Shown: positions 1 to 11,997 of the stretch, one piece after another
Layout: the number at the start of each line of letters is the position of its first letter
How positions within the stretch are numbered: the first letter of the stretch is position 1
From: Antedon mediterranea
Taxonomy: Eukaryota > Echinodermata > Crinoidea > Comatulida > Antedonidae
Reading direction: 5' to 3'
Assembly: GCF_964355755.1 (NCBI RefSeq)
Contig: NC_092672.1
Location: 12,830,501-12,894,500 of the forward strand
Length of the DNA stretch: 64,000 nt
Notes under the pieces: generated by a model
Database searches by the model: none
What the model was told of the DNA's origin: nothing
The model's input: only the letters and a program-made list of their open reading frames with translations
Program-made: the position numbers and the translations under genes

Positions 1-812
1 ATACCGGTACAGTGCTGGCGTCGTGCCGGTATCGTTACCGGCATATACCCATTCTCATCGGACTATCGTGCCGGAAATATAACCGGTATATACCGGCTTT
101 CTGTGAGAAAGGAGTCGGGCATATTCGGCCAATAAAAAGTCTCTGACAAAATAATTATTGAGGGCGTCCTTTATTGTTATTATTTTTGTCTAGCGATGAT
201 ATGGCGGCGAATGTTAAGTTTACAGATTATTATTTTCCTTTATAGCATATTTATGCAATACATGCTATGTACAGTAGGCCTATATTGTGCATATATTATA
301 CAGGTATAGCAATTAATTTGCCGTCATCGGCAATCTGTAAAACACCTTAGAAGGCTGTAGGCCTACAATTTACAAGGCGACGAAAGGTCAGGCACCAACA
401 AACAAAGAGCTATGGCTGGCCTAGCCTAGCGGCCTATATATAGATTATGCTACAAATTTCTTCTTGTCCCCTTATTTTAAGCAGCTCTCTTATCTCATTA
501 TCCCTCCAGTTCGACATTATTATTGTTAATTGAATTGAATAGGCGCCAAAGTGATACACTTGACTGCGCAAGGTGTCAAAGCCTCGACGGGGAACCCCGG
601 AATATAACGGCAATACGTTCTCACAGAATGCCCGTCTGGCATTGCGGGGAATATCCCTAGAATATTACTAGGTCTAAAGCAGGTCATGTCGATGCCGGCT
701 TGGTGCCGGCATGATGCCAAGACGACCCGTTCTCACAGAAAACCATACTGGCATGGTAATGGTATATTCCCGCAATATTCCTGGCACACAACTCTGTGAG
801 AAAGGGGCTTAT
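1..812. repeat. ACCGG/GGCAT-rich repeat block with inverted TTCTCACAGA motifs
   Basis: This block has higher GC than its surroundings. It carries the same short motif in both orientations: CTTTCTGTGAGAAAGG at 97-112 and CTCTGTGAGAAAGGGG near 792-807, against GTTCTCACAGAA near 616 and 729. The paired inverted motifs suggest subterminal repeats of a non-autonomous DNA transposon whose left end lies outside the window. No coding region and no clean terminal repeat or target duplication were seen, so the class is unknown. Confidence 0.35.
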
Positions 813-3332
813 GATGCATAAATTAACTGTTGTTGAGACGCTTCCATTTGTTTACGGGGTAGGCCTATTTATTTGAAATAATGACATTCATTATGTTTTA
901 TAGACTTTAGTGGAGACGTAATTAATAAATATCCGAATAAACATATTTTACGAATATTTATCATGGATTAAATAAAAACATGTGTATTGTTATTAAATCT
1001 TAATTATTTTGTTATTCATCATGCATTAAATAACCCAACGCTGTTATGGGGACTATTCAACTGCGTAGTTCGTCATTTTTCACACATTGATGCTGATTGA
1101 ATTGATTCAGCTCAGGAAGACCAAAAAAGGTACGTACCGTACGTATACTGATGATAGGTAGATAAATAAATATAATAATGTTTAATAGTGTTTTCCTGTT
1201 TTATTATTATTATTATTATTTTAAATTCTGTGTTTTATCGATTTTGTAGGTGAAATTGATGATGGTTTAAGTTATTGTTATACTTTTCTGTATAGGCTAG
1301 GCCTAGCCTAGGCCTAGGCCCTAATAATTATTAATATTGGAATTATTATCATTATTTTATAAAAAGCTACAATTAGTGCCATGAGTGGTGACCAGGATTG
1401 GAACCTGGATTTTGTAGCTGAAATTACTAATTATAGGAATTATCCAGCTATAATATAATATTATTACACATCATAGGCCTAGCCTAGGCCTACATTTGTA
1501 ACCCGAGTTTCTAGCAAGAAACTAAAATTTCCAAGAAGTATTAAATAATCAAATCAAGGAAAACGCCTTATAAATTAAAAATGTAGATTTATTCCTTTGA
1601 CATCAACTTGTCGGAATTTACATAAAACCAATATTATTTGTTCTCAAGATAAAACATTAAAGTGTCCACAAAACTAAAAGTTTATATTAAAATTGAGTCT
1701 TCAGTTGAAACAATTCCGACTTGAAAGGTTCCACAGTAGAGTAAATGTTATCAACGAAATGTTCCGACCAATGGTGTAATAATTGCAATAATGATTCGTA
1801 AATTTCAAAAGTAGTGTTTTCTCATCTAAGAAAAGAGAAAATATATACATATACTATATAACTATAAAACAATTTAAATCAAATATCATTTGGTACATAA
1901 TTACAATAGCACAATGTTTGCAAAATAACCTAGGCTATGATAGACAATTAAACAAAATAAAATATAATCCGTCAATACCATCAGGTTCGATTAACACTGA
2001 TTGGTATATGATTATTCACACTACTCATTAAAACAATAGTTACATTATATAGTTAGAGGTACTTCGTTTGGTAAGTATGCTAATACTTGATACCAATATA
2101 ACTACATTGCAACGCAATGGATAATAGCAATAGCTATTCAAACGTGTGTCTATCAACATATTAACCTGACTATTATAAACTCAGGATGGTTAATGCATCC
2201 ATTCAATAAACTAAATTATAAACTAAAAGGTAATTAAATGTATAAAAATAAATGTCGCATATAAAGCGGAAATCAAAAAATAAGTGTATAATACAATAGT
2301 ATCAATTCTACAATCACACTCCAATTGTCTCTAGGTCAATCAATACCAAGAGTGTACTGCCATCTAGTAAATGACCCACATTTACCAGAATCGTCCTGAT
2401 ACACTCATAAAATTAAAAGTATTAGCAAAAGCAAGTTAATCACTTCAAGACCCTTTAACTTAAAACGGGAGAGAACAATGTGTGATTGCAGAACCTTACT
2501 TTACAGTAACATAAATTACCAAGCGCAATTGCAAATGGTATCACAAAAGTTATAAAATATAATCAAAGTTAAGTATCACATAACTAATCTAAAGCATTGA
2601 GCCAATGCAAACATAATGCATAAACCTAATCTTCATAAGCTTAAATCTCAAATTAAGTTATATTAACACATTTGTTAAACATAAAATAATATAATTGATA
2701 GTTCTTACCTAAGAAAAGAGCCAAAATATGAAAAAGTGACTTCCTTTAAAGTTGTTAAAAATGTATAGATGTTTCTTGTGAGCAGGCACAAGTGGAAGTG
2801 ATGTATAATCATCAGAAATGAGGTATAATCACCTTAGTTGCCTAGCAACTTGGCAAAACACATTCCTTACTTCCCAAACAGTGGTCACTTTGACCCACTT
2901 GTGGTAACCTTTGTTGCAATTAAGCTGCATTCTTTTCTACTGACCTATAAACTATATTTATATACATTGTAAAAACAGATACATTCAAATGAATAAAATC
3001 AAACAGAAAGATATAAGAAAGATATAAATGGTAAAATATATTCATAAAAATCATAGGGTTACACTTATATTAAATTATATATAAACCTCCGATTGTGCGT
3101 AGACCGATATTTTAATCAATGGTTGTATTTATTAATAATAAATAGTACAGAAGCCTACCACTGAACAATTATTTTTTATTTTGCCAAATAGCTCTAAACC
3201 ATATAGGCCTAGGCTCTAGGAATAATATTGATTTTCTAGTATATAAACTTAAAATGTGATAAATTAACGTGAAATTGTGAATAAGTGTAAATACAAGTTG
3301 TATGGACTCATTCGTTTCAGGTATCATCCAGT
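813..3332. other. AT-rich intergenic DNA
   Basis: No credible coding exon is seen on either strand. The stretch holds AT-rich unique-looking sequence, an ATT microsatellite near 1200-1222, and a cluster of AGGCCT/TAGGCCTA motifs at 1290-1325. A plausible acceptor (TTTCAG at 3315-3320) precedes the next gene, so part of it may be the upstream intron of that gene. Confidence 0.6.
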
Positions 3333-6265
3333 ATGTCAGATGATTTACGTAGTGTTTTGCAGGTGCTGCAGGGGTTAGCAAATTCTATCACAAACACTCC
3401 TTCGCCTGCTACCATTTCCAATAGTAGTAGTAGTGAGCTTAGTACTACTAGTACAGGGCATCACGTATGCAAAACCCAGGAGAGCAACAAATCGCTCTCC
3501 TCAAATCACCGAGGAGAGCAATTCGCTCTCCTTGCAAAAATTTTAAATCGCTCTCCTCAAATATTTATGTTGAAGTTGAAGGATGGTCGCCCTTATTAAA
3601 AATGGCTGGCCCTTATTAATTTTTTGTACACATTTTTTTGCCCGACAGGGGATAACCCCCCCCCCCCCCCCCCCGGGCACAACAAATGTATACTGTACCT
3701 CTCCCCTAAAATCCCCCACACCCACCTTTACACACAATATTTTCCGTGGGGATCGTATTATTCTACAGTAAAAAAACTCTAGCCAATTTTTTTTTATGGC
3801 CTGCCTGGGTAGATTGGGTTTCAGGAGCCTGGAGAATCCTGTCCTGGCCAACTATTATGCCTTTAGCCTAGCTTTTCTAGCCTAGCTTGTTGGCCTAGAA
3901 ATCAGACAGAAAACCTGAAAAGTATTTACCTGCAATTCATAAATTATACAATTCTAACATGCAACAGTCATTAAAATATTGATAATAAGTTACAAAGTGT
4001 CATTTTAAAATAATTAAGAAAGATATTTGATCGTGTTTACATGTGTCACACATGGGCGCACGCACAATAGGGGAGGGAGGGCTGAGAGAGCTTCTAGAAG
4101 ATGCTGACGTCACACGTCAGCACGTGTTTTGAGGAGGATTTGAGTGACCAAAATTGGTTAGAACTTTCGAAGAAATAATCCATCTTCAAAATGACATAAT
4201 TAAAGCAACCAGCAGCTAAGCTTTTTTAAATAATAAACATTATATTTAGGCCTCCTATATTAATGTTTCCTTTTAAAATTAAATATATTTTATTAACTCG
4301 TTCCATAAAAACATAAAAATTATTGGTTGGGACATGATCTTCCTGTAAAGGAGGTGTTTCTATGACACCGTACTGGTTGCACTATGAGGCGATGAAGTAA
4401 ACTCGCCCTTGAATGCGCGCAGGCAGGGGAATCCCCTTTGTTGGTACCTCGTCGCACTAGGTGAGATGGAGCGCGATGAATTGCTCTCCTTTTCGAAGGT
4501 TGTTGATTGCGATCGCGCTCGCGATCCTTAAAAACGAGGGACTGCCATTAGGCTTGTAGCTTTATAACTTAGCTTATATATTATTAGCCTAGGCCTAGAT
4601 TGGTTTTAACTTTTAAAAATCCACGTGTTTTTAGGCCTCTTGACAGAAAAATCAACACTGTCAAAAGCTAGGCTCTATTTTGAAAATTAAGGAGCGCAAT
4701 AAATTGCTCTCCTCGAAGCCTGTTGAGGAGCGCGGAGGAGCGCGGTCGCGCAGGCGCTCCTTATAAATGATGCCCTGTAGTAGCACTACTACAACCACTA
4801 GTCATGCTGCTAGTACTAGTAGGCCTAGTAGTAGCAGAAGTAGTAGTAGCATAGCATAAAATAAAATAGCATAGACCAAAGTATTGCGAGTGAACACAGA
4901 CGACTGTTCAATCGAAATTATGTAAGTTGCATCATGTTACTAAACCCCCTTCTTCTTGGCACCCGAATCGTTTACTATTGTACCGATAGATAGCTTATTA
5001 AGTGGCTCCAAGCCTGTACCAATCCAGTTTAAATAATTTTCAATACAATGGTATTTTAACATGTTGTCCATCACATTTTTATTAATTTTGTTGGAGACTT
5101 ACCTGGCCGTTCAGTAAAACATCATATATTTTTTGTATTACAAGTAAAATTAACATTTTGAACGAGTTTTTATCACTGTGTACATATAATATTATTTCAG
5201 AGACAAACCCCATATTATAACAGGGGTCATAGCAACAACAGTACCAGTAGTAAAGCATCTGGAAAAGGTACCATGGTAATTGTTTTATCGCATCAATTTT
5301 AATTGTATTTTCTCAATGAGAGTTTAGAAGCTGTCGTGTGTAATGTATTTAGGTCGGTACAGTTATTACGTCATGTTATAGTTGAGTTCGGATAATACTG
5401 CCAATCAGGTTTATTGGTGTATATTTTTTATATAAAGTTGAAATGTTAACAGTTTTATTAAACATATAATAAAAAGAATAACGATGTTATGTAATTCCTA
5501 ACATATCTGTATATTTGATAACCTCCAACAATTAGCCCATGTAACAAAATTTGCTATTTAACCAAAAATAATCAAAAACATGCCTAATAATAATACAAGG
5601 AGGTCTTATCTTCTTAATTGACCGAAATGATTATTAATATTAATAAAAGATGGTTTTTATAAGATGTTTTATCCTTTGTTAGGAAGAACATTGACAAGAT
5701 TTTTAGTATGCCTCATGGAACACAAAATGGAAACTGTTCCTACTGTAGCCCAACGTCGAAAACTGAAAGATAACGGCTATGGCGAGAAGAAAATTGTGTT
5801 TCCAGCGGAAGGCAATCAAGACGATTTTTGCAACCTGGTATTTAAGTAAGATAATTTTTCTAATGTTTTCACATCGAAATGTTTTCTGTGGTGATTTTGC
5901 CAAAATACTGTTTGTTAAAGAGAAAATAATCAACTATGATGATGATGCTTATGACATTTTGCAAATGAGAACAAAATTCTACATATTTATTTTTAATTTG
6001 TTTTTGTAGAACATTTCCGTTGCTTGCAAATTGCGGAGGGTTTGAGATAACAACAGGTGATCGCAAAAAACTGATTGTTGTCCATTACGGGCCATGTAAA
6101 GTTCAAGACCTTAGAACATTTGGTTCTGGAAAATTATACATTCGCCCATTGCAGCGGGATATACCGGAGGCAGAAATACCATTAGTGGAAGCCCGAGAAA
6201 AATGTTTAAATTGTAGGGCCGACATTTCCATGAAGAACATGAAAGTGCACATCAAATATTGCATG
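3333..6265 (+). pseudogene. 5' part of a HECT-ligase (G2E3-like) family gene, broken
   Basis: Four exon-like pieces are visible. The first, 3333 to about 4860, starts at an ATG and encodes a Ser/Thr-rich N-terminus; it is split by an inserted element at 3454-4777. The others are 5201-5267, 5683-5845 and 6010-6265, each with AG acceptor and GT donor, and the last two join in phase. The encoded pattern (VPTVAQRRKL, GYGEKKIVFP, then FPLLANCGGFE, YIRPLQRD and CLNCRAD) is what I recognise from the N-terminal half of multi-gene HECT-domain E3 ligase families of marine invertebrates. No HECT domain follows. The Ser/Thr tract reads in frame across the insertion, then meets a TAA near 4858. The link between the first and later exons is inferred. 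It is probably a gene fragment or pseudogene. Confidence 0.45.
3454..4777. mobile_element. hAT-like non-autonomous element, CAGGG termini
   Basis: The element starts CAGGGCATCA and ends with its inverse TGATGCCCTG. CAGGG ends are typical of hAT transposons. The flanking 8-mers TACTAGTA and TAGTAGCA are alike but not identical, as expected in a mutated target duplication inside an AGT/ACT repeat. The interior has no transposase. It holds several copies of an inverted motif around AGGAGAGC and GCTCTCCT (3479-3560, 4490, 4690-4760) and a 22-nt C tract near 3655. Removal leaves the Ser/Thr reading frame of the host exon in register, so it landed in an existing coding exon. Confidence 0.6.
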
Positions 6266-6618
6266 GTAATTACCTGTGAAAGAGAAGAAAGTAGTATTGG
6301 TAATCAGTTTCAGTTTTCAGAAACGAGAATTGAAAATCAATTTTCCCGATACGGACTTGCCGGTAATTACCGGTTTTCAGATATTATCAATATTCTCCTT
6401 TTTTTATTTGATTTGTATAATACATTTTTAACATAACAAAATGCTTAATTTGAATATTTCTATCATAATTTAGGCTAACAACTTTTTTTTCACTCGACCA
6501 CGCAATATTACTGTACATTATCTTCTCTTATTGAACAGACTACTGAGGCTAGGCCCTAGGTAGGTCTGTAGCTAGCTACAGATACTGATAGTAATTACTA
6601 ATTGTAATGATTTCGTAT

Positions 6619-6898
6619 TATTAATAACGTTGACAACCCTCACTAAGAGTGGACGATTCCGAAACAGTTGGATGAAGTGGGTGCGCGTTGAAGGCGATCG
6701 CGCACTAAAAAAGTTCTGACGCACTATGAATTAATTTTACTGTTGTTCAAAACAAAATTAATAACGTTGACAACCCTCGCTAAGAGTGGACGATTCCGAA
6801 ACAGTTGGATGAACACCGCTGCTGGGCGTTGAAGGCGATCGCGCACTAAAAAAGTTCTGACGCACTATGAATTAATTTTACTGTTGTTCAAAACAAAT
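6619..6898. repeat. Two tandem copies of a ~140-bp unit
   Basis: The units are 6619-6756 and 6757-6898. Each starts ATTAATAACGTTGACAACCC, contains CTAAGAGTGGACGATTCCG, and ends CTGTTGTTCAAAACAAA. They differ mainly by a few bases near GATGAA. The rest of 6266-7262 is non-coding, with a small palindrome (CTGTAGCTAGCTACAG) near 6568. Confidence 0.85.
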
Positions 6899-7262
6899 TG
6901 TATTGTAATATGATGTGCGCTGAAAGGCGCGCGCGACCTGAACTTATGATATATAGTTTATGCAAAGAAACTACTAGGAGGCCTACCTCTACCTCTACCT
7001 GCTGGATATCGAGACATTAATGCTTATGTGCCCCCGTATGTGCCCCTCTTGACTTGACCATCATCTTCTTAGGTTCATATGGGCTGTATTTCTAACGGGC
7101 CGCTGGTCTGTCCAGTGCACGATTTTACAGTGCTGCATTAAATTGATTTATGGTTAGGGATTCTATTACGTGTTTGAACTCTCTTTGGTTTATGACAAAA
7201 ATGGCTTTAGAAGCAAAAGTGTGTGGCGGCAATCACTCCAAAGGAGAGATTGGCTTCCTTTC

Positions 7263-9195
7263 TGTAGTGTATTGACCACTATAGTATACATCATACTGTA
7301 AATAGTTATGCCGCCCTCTGTTGTTCATTAAAGCCATTACTCTACAAAATGGATACCGTAGTATGAGTCATGTGTATGATAGTCTACTGTTAAACAAGGG
7401 CTAATACATCACAATTGGCGACGAGAATATAACGGAAAGCGCGTCAATAAGAAGATTAATCTGTGAGTAAGAATATTCAATAGTTAATATTCTACAATCT
7501 GCTAAGATGAGTACTATAATTGGTAGACTCGATCCGTATGACGGCGAGGCAGAGGACTGGGCCTCCTATGTGGAAAGGTTAGAGGCATATTTCATGGCAA
7601 ACGGCGTGGATGACGACAAGCGTGTACCTACGTTACTCAGCTTGATAGGGCCTAAGACTTACGGTCTTCTGAAGAACTTAGTGGCACCTGATTTACCATC
7701 AACCAAAACATTTCCGGAACTTGTGGATTCGTTGGAAAGGCATCTGAGTCCTAAACCTCTAGTTATAGCTGAAAGATTCAGGTTTCACAAACGTGAGCAG
7801 CATGAAGGTGAAACAATCCAGGCCTATTTAGCGGATTTACGACGCCTTACCAAACACTGAATTTGGAGCACAGCTAAATGACGCCCTGCGGGATCGTCTT
7901 GTTTGCGGAATTAGGTTAGGCAGTATACAAAAAAGACTGTTGGCTGAGGCAAAGCTTACATTAGCGAAAGCGCTACAAATGGCAGTTGCTATGGAAACTG
8001 CAACGAAGGATGCTTCGCTACTACAACAACAGTTTAAAGAAGAACCACAGAGTACTGTGAACAAGATAAACGTGAAACACTATAATAAGCAGCAATTATG
8101 TTATCGCTGCAACTAGGGTGGTCATAAGGCAAACGACTGCCGGTACAAAGAAGTTGAGTGCCATAACTGTAAAAAGAAGGGACATATCAAGGCTGCATGC
8201 CGGAGTAAATCAAAACAAACACCACACCAAACTAAGAAGGGTAAGCGAGTGAATGTTGTTGATGAAGAAGACAACCTTCTAGCCATGGTGTATGTTAATA
8301 ATGTAGACGTTGGGAAATCAGTAAAGATAAAACCAACGATAGATAATATCCCATTGGACATGATAGTGGATACTGGCAGTGCACTCTCGTTGATTTCGAC
8401 AGAAGATTTTGAGAAATATTTTAGGAATACAGACTTGTTGCCGACCAAAGTTCAACTTAGAACTTATACTGGAGAAGAAGTAAAGACAAAAGGGTATTTG
8501 AAGGCCAAAGTAGAATACAACGGACAGAAACACGATGGAAAACTATATGTAGTAGAAAGAGGTGGACCCCCGTTGTTTGGTCGTCAGTGGTTGACACATA
8601 TCAAGTTAGACTGGGCCAGCATCTTCACAGTGAAGGCTGACCACAACAAAGCTGATGTACCAGCAATACTGAATAAATTTCCAAAACTCTTTAACAAAAT
8701 TGGAAAGGTGAATGGGGTAAAAGGTAATCTTACCTTACAGGATGGAGCACAACCAGTTTTTATTAAGGCAAGGAATGTACCATATGCACTTCGACCTGCA
8801 GTTGAAGCCGAATTAAGGAACCTCGAGAGTCAGGGAATCATCACCCCGATTCAAACTAGTGATTGGGCAACCCCAATAGTGCCTGTACCAAAAAGTAATG
8901 GAGATGTTAGGTTGTGTGGAGACTACAAAGTTACAGTAAATCCAAAGTTAAAAGTTGACTGCTACCCTCTTCCAAGAATCGAGGATGTTTTCGCAACCTT
9001 AGCGGGTGGACAGAAGTTCACCAAACTAGATTTGAAACAAGCATATTTACATTTAGAGATGGAAGAAGAATCCAGAAACATGCTGACCATAAATACACAC
9101 AAAGGGCTATTCCAGTTTAATCGACTAGCGTATGGCATTGCATCTGCTCCTGCCATATGGCAGCGGACCATGGAACAAATCCTGAATGGTATTCT
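7263..9195 (+). mobile_element. Truncated Gypsy LTR retrotransposon (element A)
   Basis: A probable 5' LTR (7263-7413) runs from TGTAGTGTATTG to ATCACA and is followed directly by ATTGGCGACGAG, the primer-binding-site type of leader also seen in the second Gypsy element at 11166. Gag and the protease/reverse transcriptase part of pol follow. The element stops abruptly at about 9195 inside the reverse transcriptase, before the catalytic YxDD box. There is no RNase H, integrase or 3' LTR, so it is a dead 5' fragment. The LTR start is inferred only from TG...CA logic, because there is no second LTR to compare. Confidence 0.75.
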
Positions 9196-9220
9196 GCAGG
9201 AATGCGAAAGAGTAGCTTGA
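7507..9220 (+). pseudogene. Gypsy gag-pol remnant (gag, zinc knuckles, protease, 5' RT)
   Basis: Gag begins at ATG 7507 (MSTIIGRLDPYDGEAEDW) and reads to 7860, where a frameshift moves the downstream gag into another frame. Two zinc knuckles follow near 8096-8205; the first is broken by a TAG after CYRCN. The third open piece (8249-9220) has the protease motif LDMIVDTGSALSLI, then reverse transcriptase signatures (WATPIVPVPKSNGDVRLCGDY, KLDLKQAYLHLEM, FNRLAYGIASAPAIWQ). It ends at the truncation near 9193, and the last residues before the stop are not retroelement sequence. The ATG, the leader spacing and the domain order support the call. With a frameshift, a stop and a truncation it cannot make an active polyprotein. 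Confidence 0.85.
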
Positions 9221-9229
9221 CAGGGGTAA

Positions 9230-9502
9230 AACGAATATCTGTGCAACCGACTGCAATTGCTCAAAGAAAACGGATGGCTGTTGGTGGCCGGAAAAGTGAC
9301 AGGCGGGGGCGGCCTAGTCAATTGGCCCGCATATCCGAACATGGATATTCAGCTCAAAAATCAAAATCATCAAAGCTGCTACCTTCCATACTACCCAAAG
9401 GCCGCCGCCGAGCTCAACCCCACAGCCTATCTACATGCGTTATTGCCAACTCGTCTCTTTGAAAAGCACATTAAAGTATTTAAAGATGTATTGTCCCTTT
9501 GA
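9230..9502 (+). other. Unidentified GC-rich ORF between Gypsy fragment and MITE
   Basis: An open stretch of about 90 codons lies between a TAA at 9227 and a TGA at 9500-9502, with no in-frame ATG near its start. The sequence is unlike either neighbour: fairly GC-rich, with a coherent composition (GWLLVAGKVTGGGGLVNWPA, then CYLPYYPKAAAELNPTAYLH and LLPTRLFEKH). Its last residues and stop codon lie inside the hairpin MITE that begins at 9480, so the original protein continued further. I do not recognise the family. It may be an internal exon or a fragment of another mobile or viral gene. Confidence 0.3.
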
Positions 9503-9682
9503 ATAAATGAAAATGAAAAAAAAAAGATTTTAAGTCTGTATCTCAGTTAAATGATTTTTAAAAAATTTAATTTTTGGTAAAAGTGAATAAATATTATGAT
9601 ACTTCAAAATGGCTTATTTAATTTCAAAATCATTTTTTACCTTTTTTTAAATATTTATTCACAGGGAACAATACATCTTTAA
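9480..9682. mobile_element. 203-bp hairpin MITE
   Basis: The ends are inverted copies starting TTAAAGATGTATTG (9480-9493, and its complement at 9669-9682). Similarity continues inward through CCCT..GAATAAAT. The interior is AT-rich and non-coding. A flanking duplication was not resolved beyond the TTAA that is part of the repeat. Confidence 0.65.
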
Positions 9683-10983
9683 TAAACATCTATATCGTTA
9701 ATACATTCGGTGCTTTTGTAAGAAGTTTAATTACGAACCCGTCGATTCCTGGTGGTTTATATATTTTTGACATTTGACTGCATTTTTTTATTTTATCAAA
9801 AGTAAAATCTTTGTTCATGTTGTCTAGATCACGATTATCATGAATATTTTCATTATTAAAATCGTTTAACGGGAAGCGAAATGGCTCAATATGTATAATG
9901 TCCGTTGGTTGAAATAAAGCTTTAAAATGGTTGAACCAACCTAATAGATTTCAGAAACTTTGGTTTTCTTAGGCTCTTTCAATTTACTCCGAAATGATTT
10001 AATGTTATTTTTATTAGGCCTGAGTGCTTTAATTTAGTAGTTTTTTTTTGACAGTATATAAAAGGATGACGATGACAAAAGTGTATTTTGACCGTGCCAA
10101 CCCGATGTTGCCGTCATGAAGGCCCTAAAAAGATTACCGCGGCGCGACTTGCTTATCTCATCGCATAAATCATGTTTTCCCACGTGAAATTGAAATTAAT
10201 GCATAAAACGTACGCGAAACGGAAATAAACATTGAGAGAGGTGAATTCCTCCATGGAAATTAAATTAAATTAATATATTACTCCATGGCGAGAGAAAGTA
10301 AAAATACTTCCAAGAAACCCTTCACAAGTTTCCGCTTTTTGGGTTTAGCCGCTCTTATTTATAATTATTTTATCTCAAACATTGTACATAGAAAAGAGCA
10401 ATAAATGTTACGAAAAAACATTTCAACGATGGCGACACGATAGAAATGCGGGAAATTGTAAGCATCTGTCTGTTGTGCAAGGAGCTAGTCAATTGATGCA
10501 TTGTTGACGTTCGTAACTTTGACACAATTACCCTCACTGAATAATTATGTCGCCTGTTACGAACATAAAATTAAATTCATACATGCTGTATGAATTTAAT
10601 TTTATACATAATTTATTAAGTATTCTGCAATAAATGTATTACGTTTTGATAAGTGTTATTTTCCTATGTTTATAGAGATTTTGTTGATGTTCGTAAAACA
10701 TGTTTATGTGTGTCGTGTCCAGTCTGTTACGAACGTCATTTGGAAGATTGACCCACACCACATGTGCAGAGCGCTAGTCTGTCATCACTGGTCGTTGATA
10801 AGGAAGCCCCAGCAGTACAACTAATAATATACACAATAAAACGTCTGGATACAGGTCAAATTTAAAGCTGCGATGACGTGAATCAACAGTCAAAATTGTT
10901 GGTGTCTTTGTTACCAACATAATCAACTATTGAATTTTGTATTTATTATACAAAGCTGGGTTTACAAACAACCATATGGTATG
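9683..10983. other. Intergenic DNA with one perfect hairpin
   Basis: No coding region is supported except a possible short minus-strand exon end next to the Gypsy insertion (see findings). A perfect 19-bp stem with a TGC loop lies at 10565-10605. The target-site copy GTATG is at 10979-10983. Confidence 0.5.
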
Positions 10984-11165
10984 TGTAGTGTCGTACAGTT
11001 TATAAATGGGTTATTTAGTAAACACATCCTGGAAACGCCAGACTCATGTAGAATACGCATGCGTGCAGGACACGCTGTAGTACCAAACAGCATGTAATAA
11101 AAAGATAGAACTGCATTTATAGTGTCTACCGAATCTTTATTAAAGTCATCATAAACAATATTACA
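10984..11165 (+). repeat. 5' LTR of Gypsy element B
   Basis: It starts TGTAGTGTCGTACAG and ends AATATTACA, 182 bp. It matches the 3' LTR at all but two positions. It is preceded by the target duplication GTATG and followed by the leader CTGGCGACGAGTAGG. Confidence 0.93.
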
Positions 11166-11191
11166 CTGGCGACGAGTAGGATCAAGTAAAA

Positions 11192-11368
11192 ATGGAATCC
11201 ACACTGGCAAACTTCCCGAACTTCAAAATATGAAATTCCGGCGACGATGCGCAAGAATTCGAAAAATACGCAGGCCGACTCGAAAATTTTTTCACGGCTA
11301 TGAACATCCGGGACGACAAGAGAAAGAGAGCACTGTTGCTTCACTATGCAGGTGAGAAGGTATACGAG
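11192..11368 (+). pseudogene. Gypsy gag N-terminal fragment
   Basis: Translation from ATG 11192 gives a typical retroelement matrix start (MESTLANFPNFKI), then an in-frame TGA at 11231-11233. It continues in the same frame with FEKYAGRLENFF and the conserved-looking KRALLLHYAGEKVYE. Retroelement sequence ends after GAG at 11366-11368. Gag resumes at 19491 with DEAKLAMKNYF, and by comparison with other gag proteins roughly 10-20 residues are missing at the join. Confidence 0.75.
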
Positions 11369-11492
11369 CAACAACTGGTCGCGTTCGTCGTCTGCGCTGC
11401 GTCTCACAGGAGTCGGACGCGTGTACAACGTTCGTTACATTGGAGCGTCTCGGTGTACACGGTGGTGGTGGTGGTGGTGGTGGTGGTGGTGG

Positions 11493-11563
<71 letters not shown>

Positions 11564-11997
11564 TAATGAATATCGATTCAGCGCCACCGCCCATACTCGT
11601 TCACGTATCACCGCTGTTGTCTGAAGAAACGTTGCGGGTACACAACGTGAGTTTAAACTCGATCGTCGGTGGCTCTGTTGTGTTGAATCGACTGTATGGC
11701 TCGATGACAGTGTCTAGATCTACGCTCGTCGAGCGTGTAGAGTGTGTTCGACTGGAACTCATCAGAAACGCCACCAAACTATTGGACTGGGACCGATGGA
11801 TGTCGTTAGGCTGCTCCAGTACTGTACATGAAGACGACTGTGATTGTACACTAGAATTGATTACCTGTTGTACAGCGTTTTTAGTAGCGATCGTGTCTGT
11901 CTACGCAATATGCGCTGGAGCCAGAATGCACGTGCATAACCGCAAAGTGGCTGAAAGTGCTCTGGCCGAAGATCATTCATTTCATCAATCAAAGTGA
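11369..11997 (+). CDS. Membrane-protein-like ORF, N-terminally truncated, with Gly/Asp microsatellite
   Basis: The frame ending at TGA 11995-11997 is open back through the cargo junction and has no usable ATG before the repeat, so the N-terminus was lost at capture. It reads TTGRVRRLRCVSQESDAC, then a GGT/GAT microsatellite (about 11460-11563) encoding Gly and Asp runs, then a domain with several Cys and an NAT glycosylation site. A hydrophobic segment (LITCCTAFLVAIVSVYAICAG) is followed by a basic tail (HNRK). This looks like the C-terminal part of a type I membrane glycoprotein. A viral envelope or surface protein is possible, but no family was recognised. A first ATG after the repeat (11568) could give a shorter product. 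Confidence 0.4.

Noticed and set aside
11298-11594. ORFs of poly-Ser, poly-Val/Met and poly-Pro in other frames of the GGT/GAT tract
   Set aside because: They are microsatellite translations without flanking protein-like sequence; only the Gly/Asp frame continues into a plausible protein.
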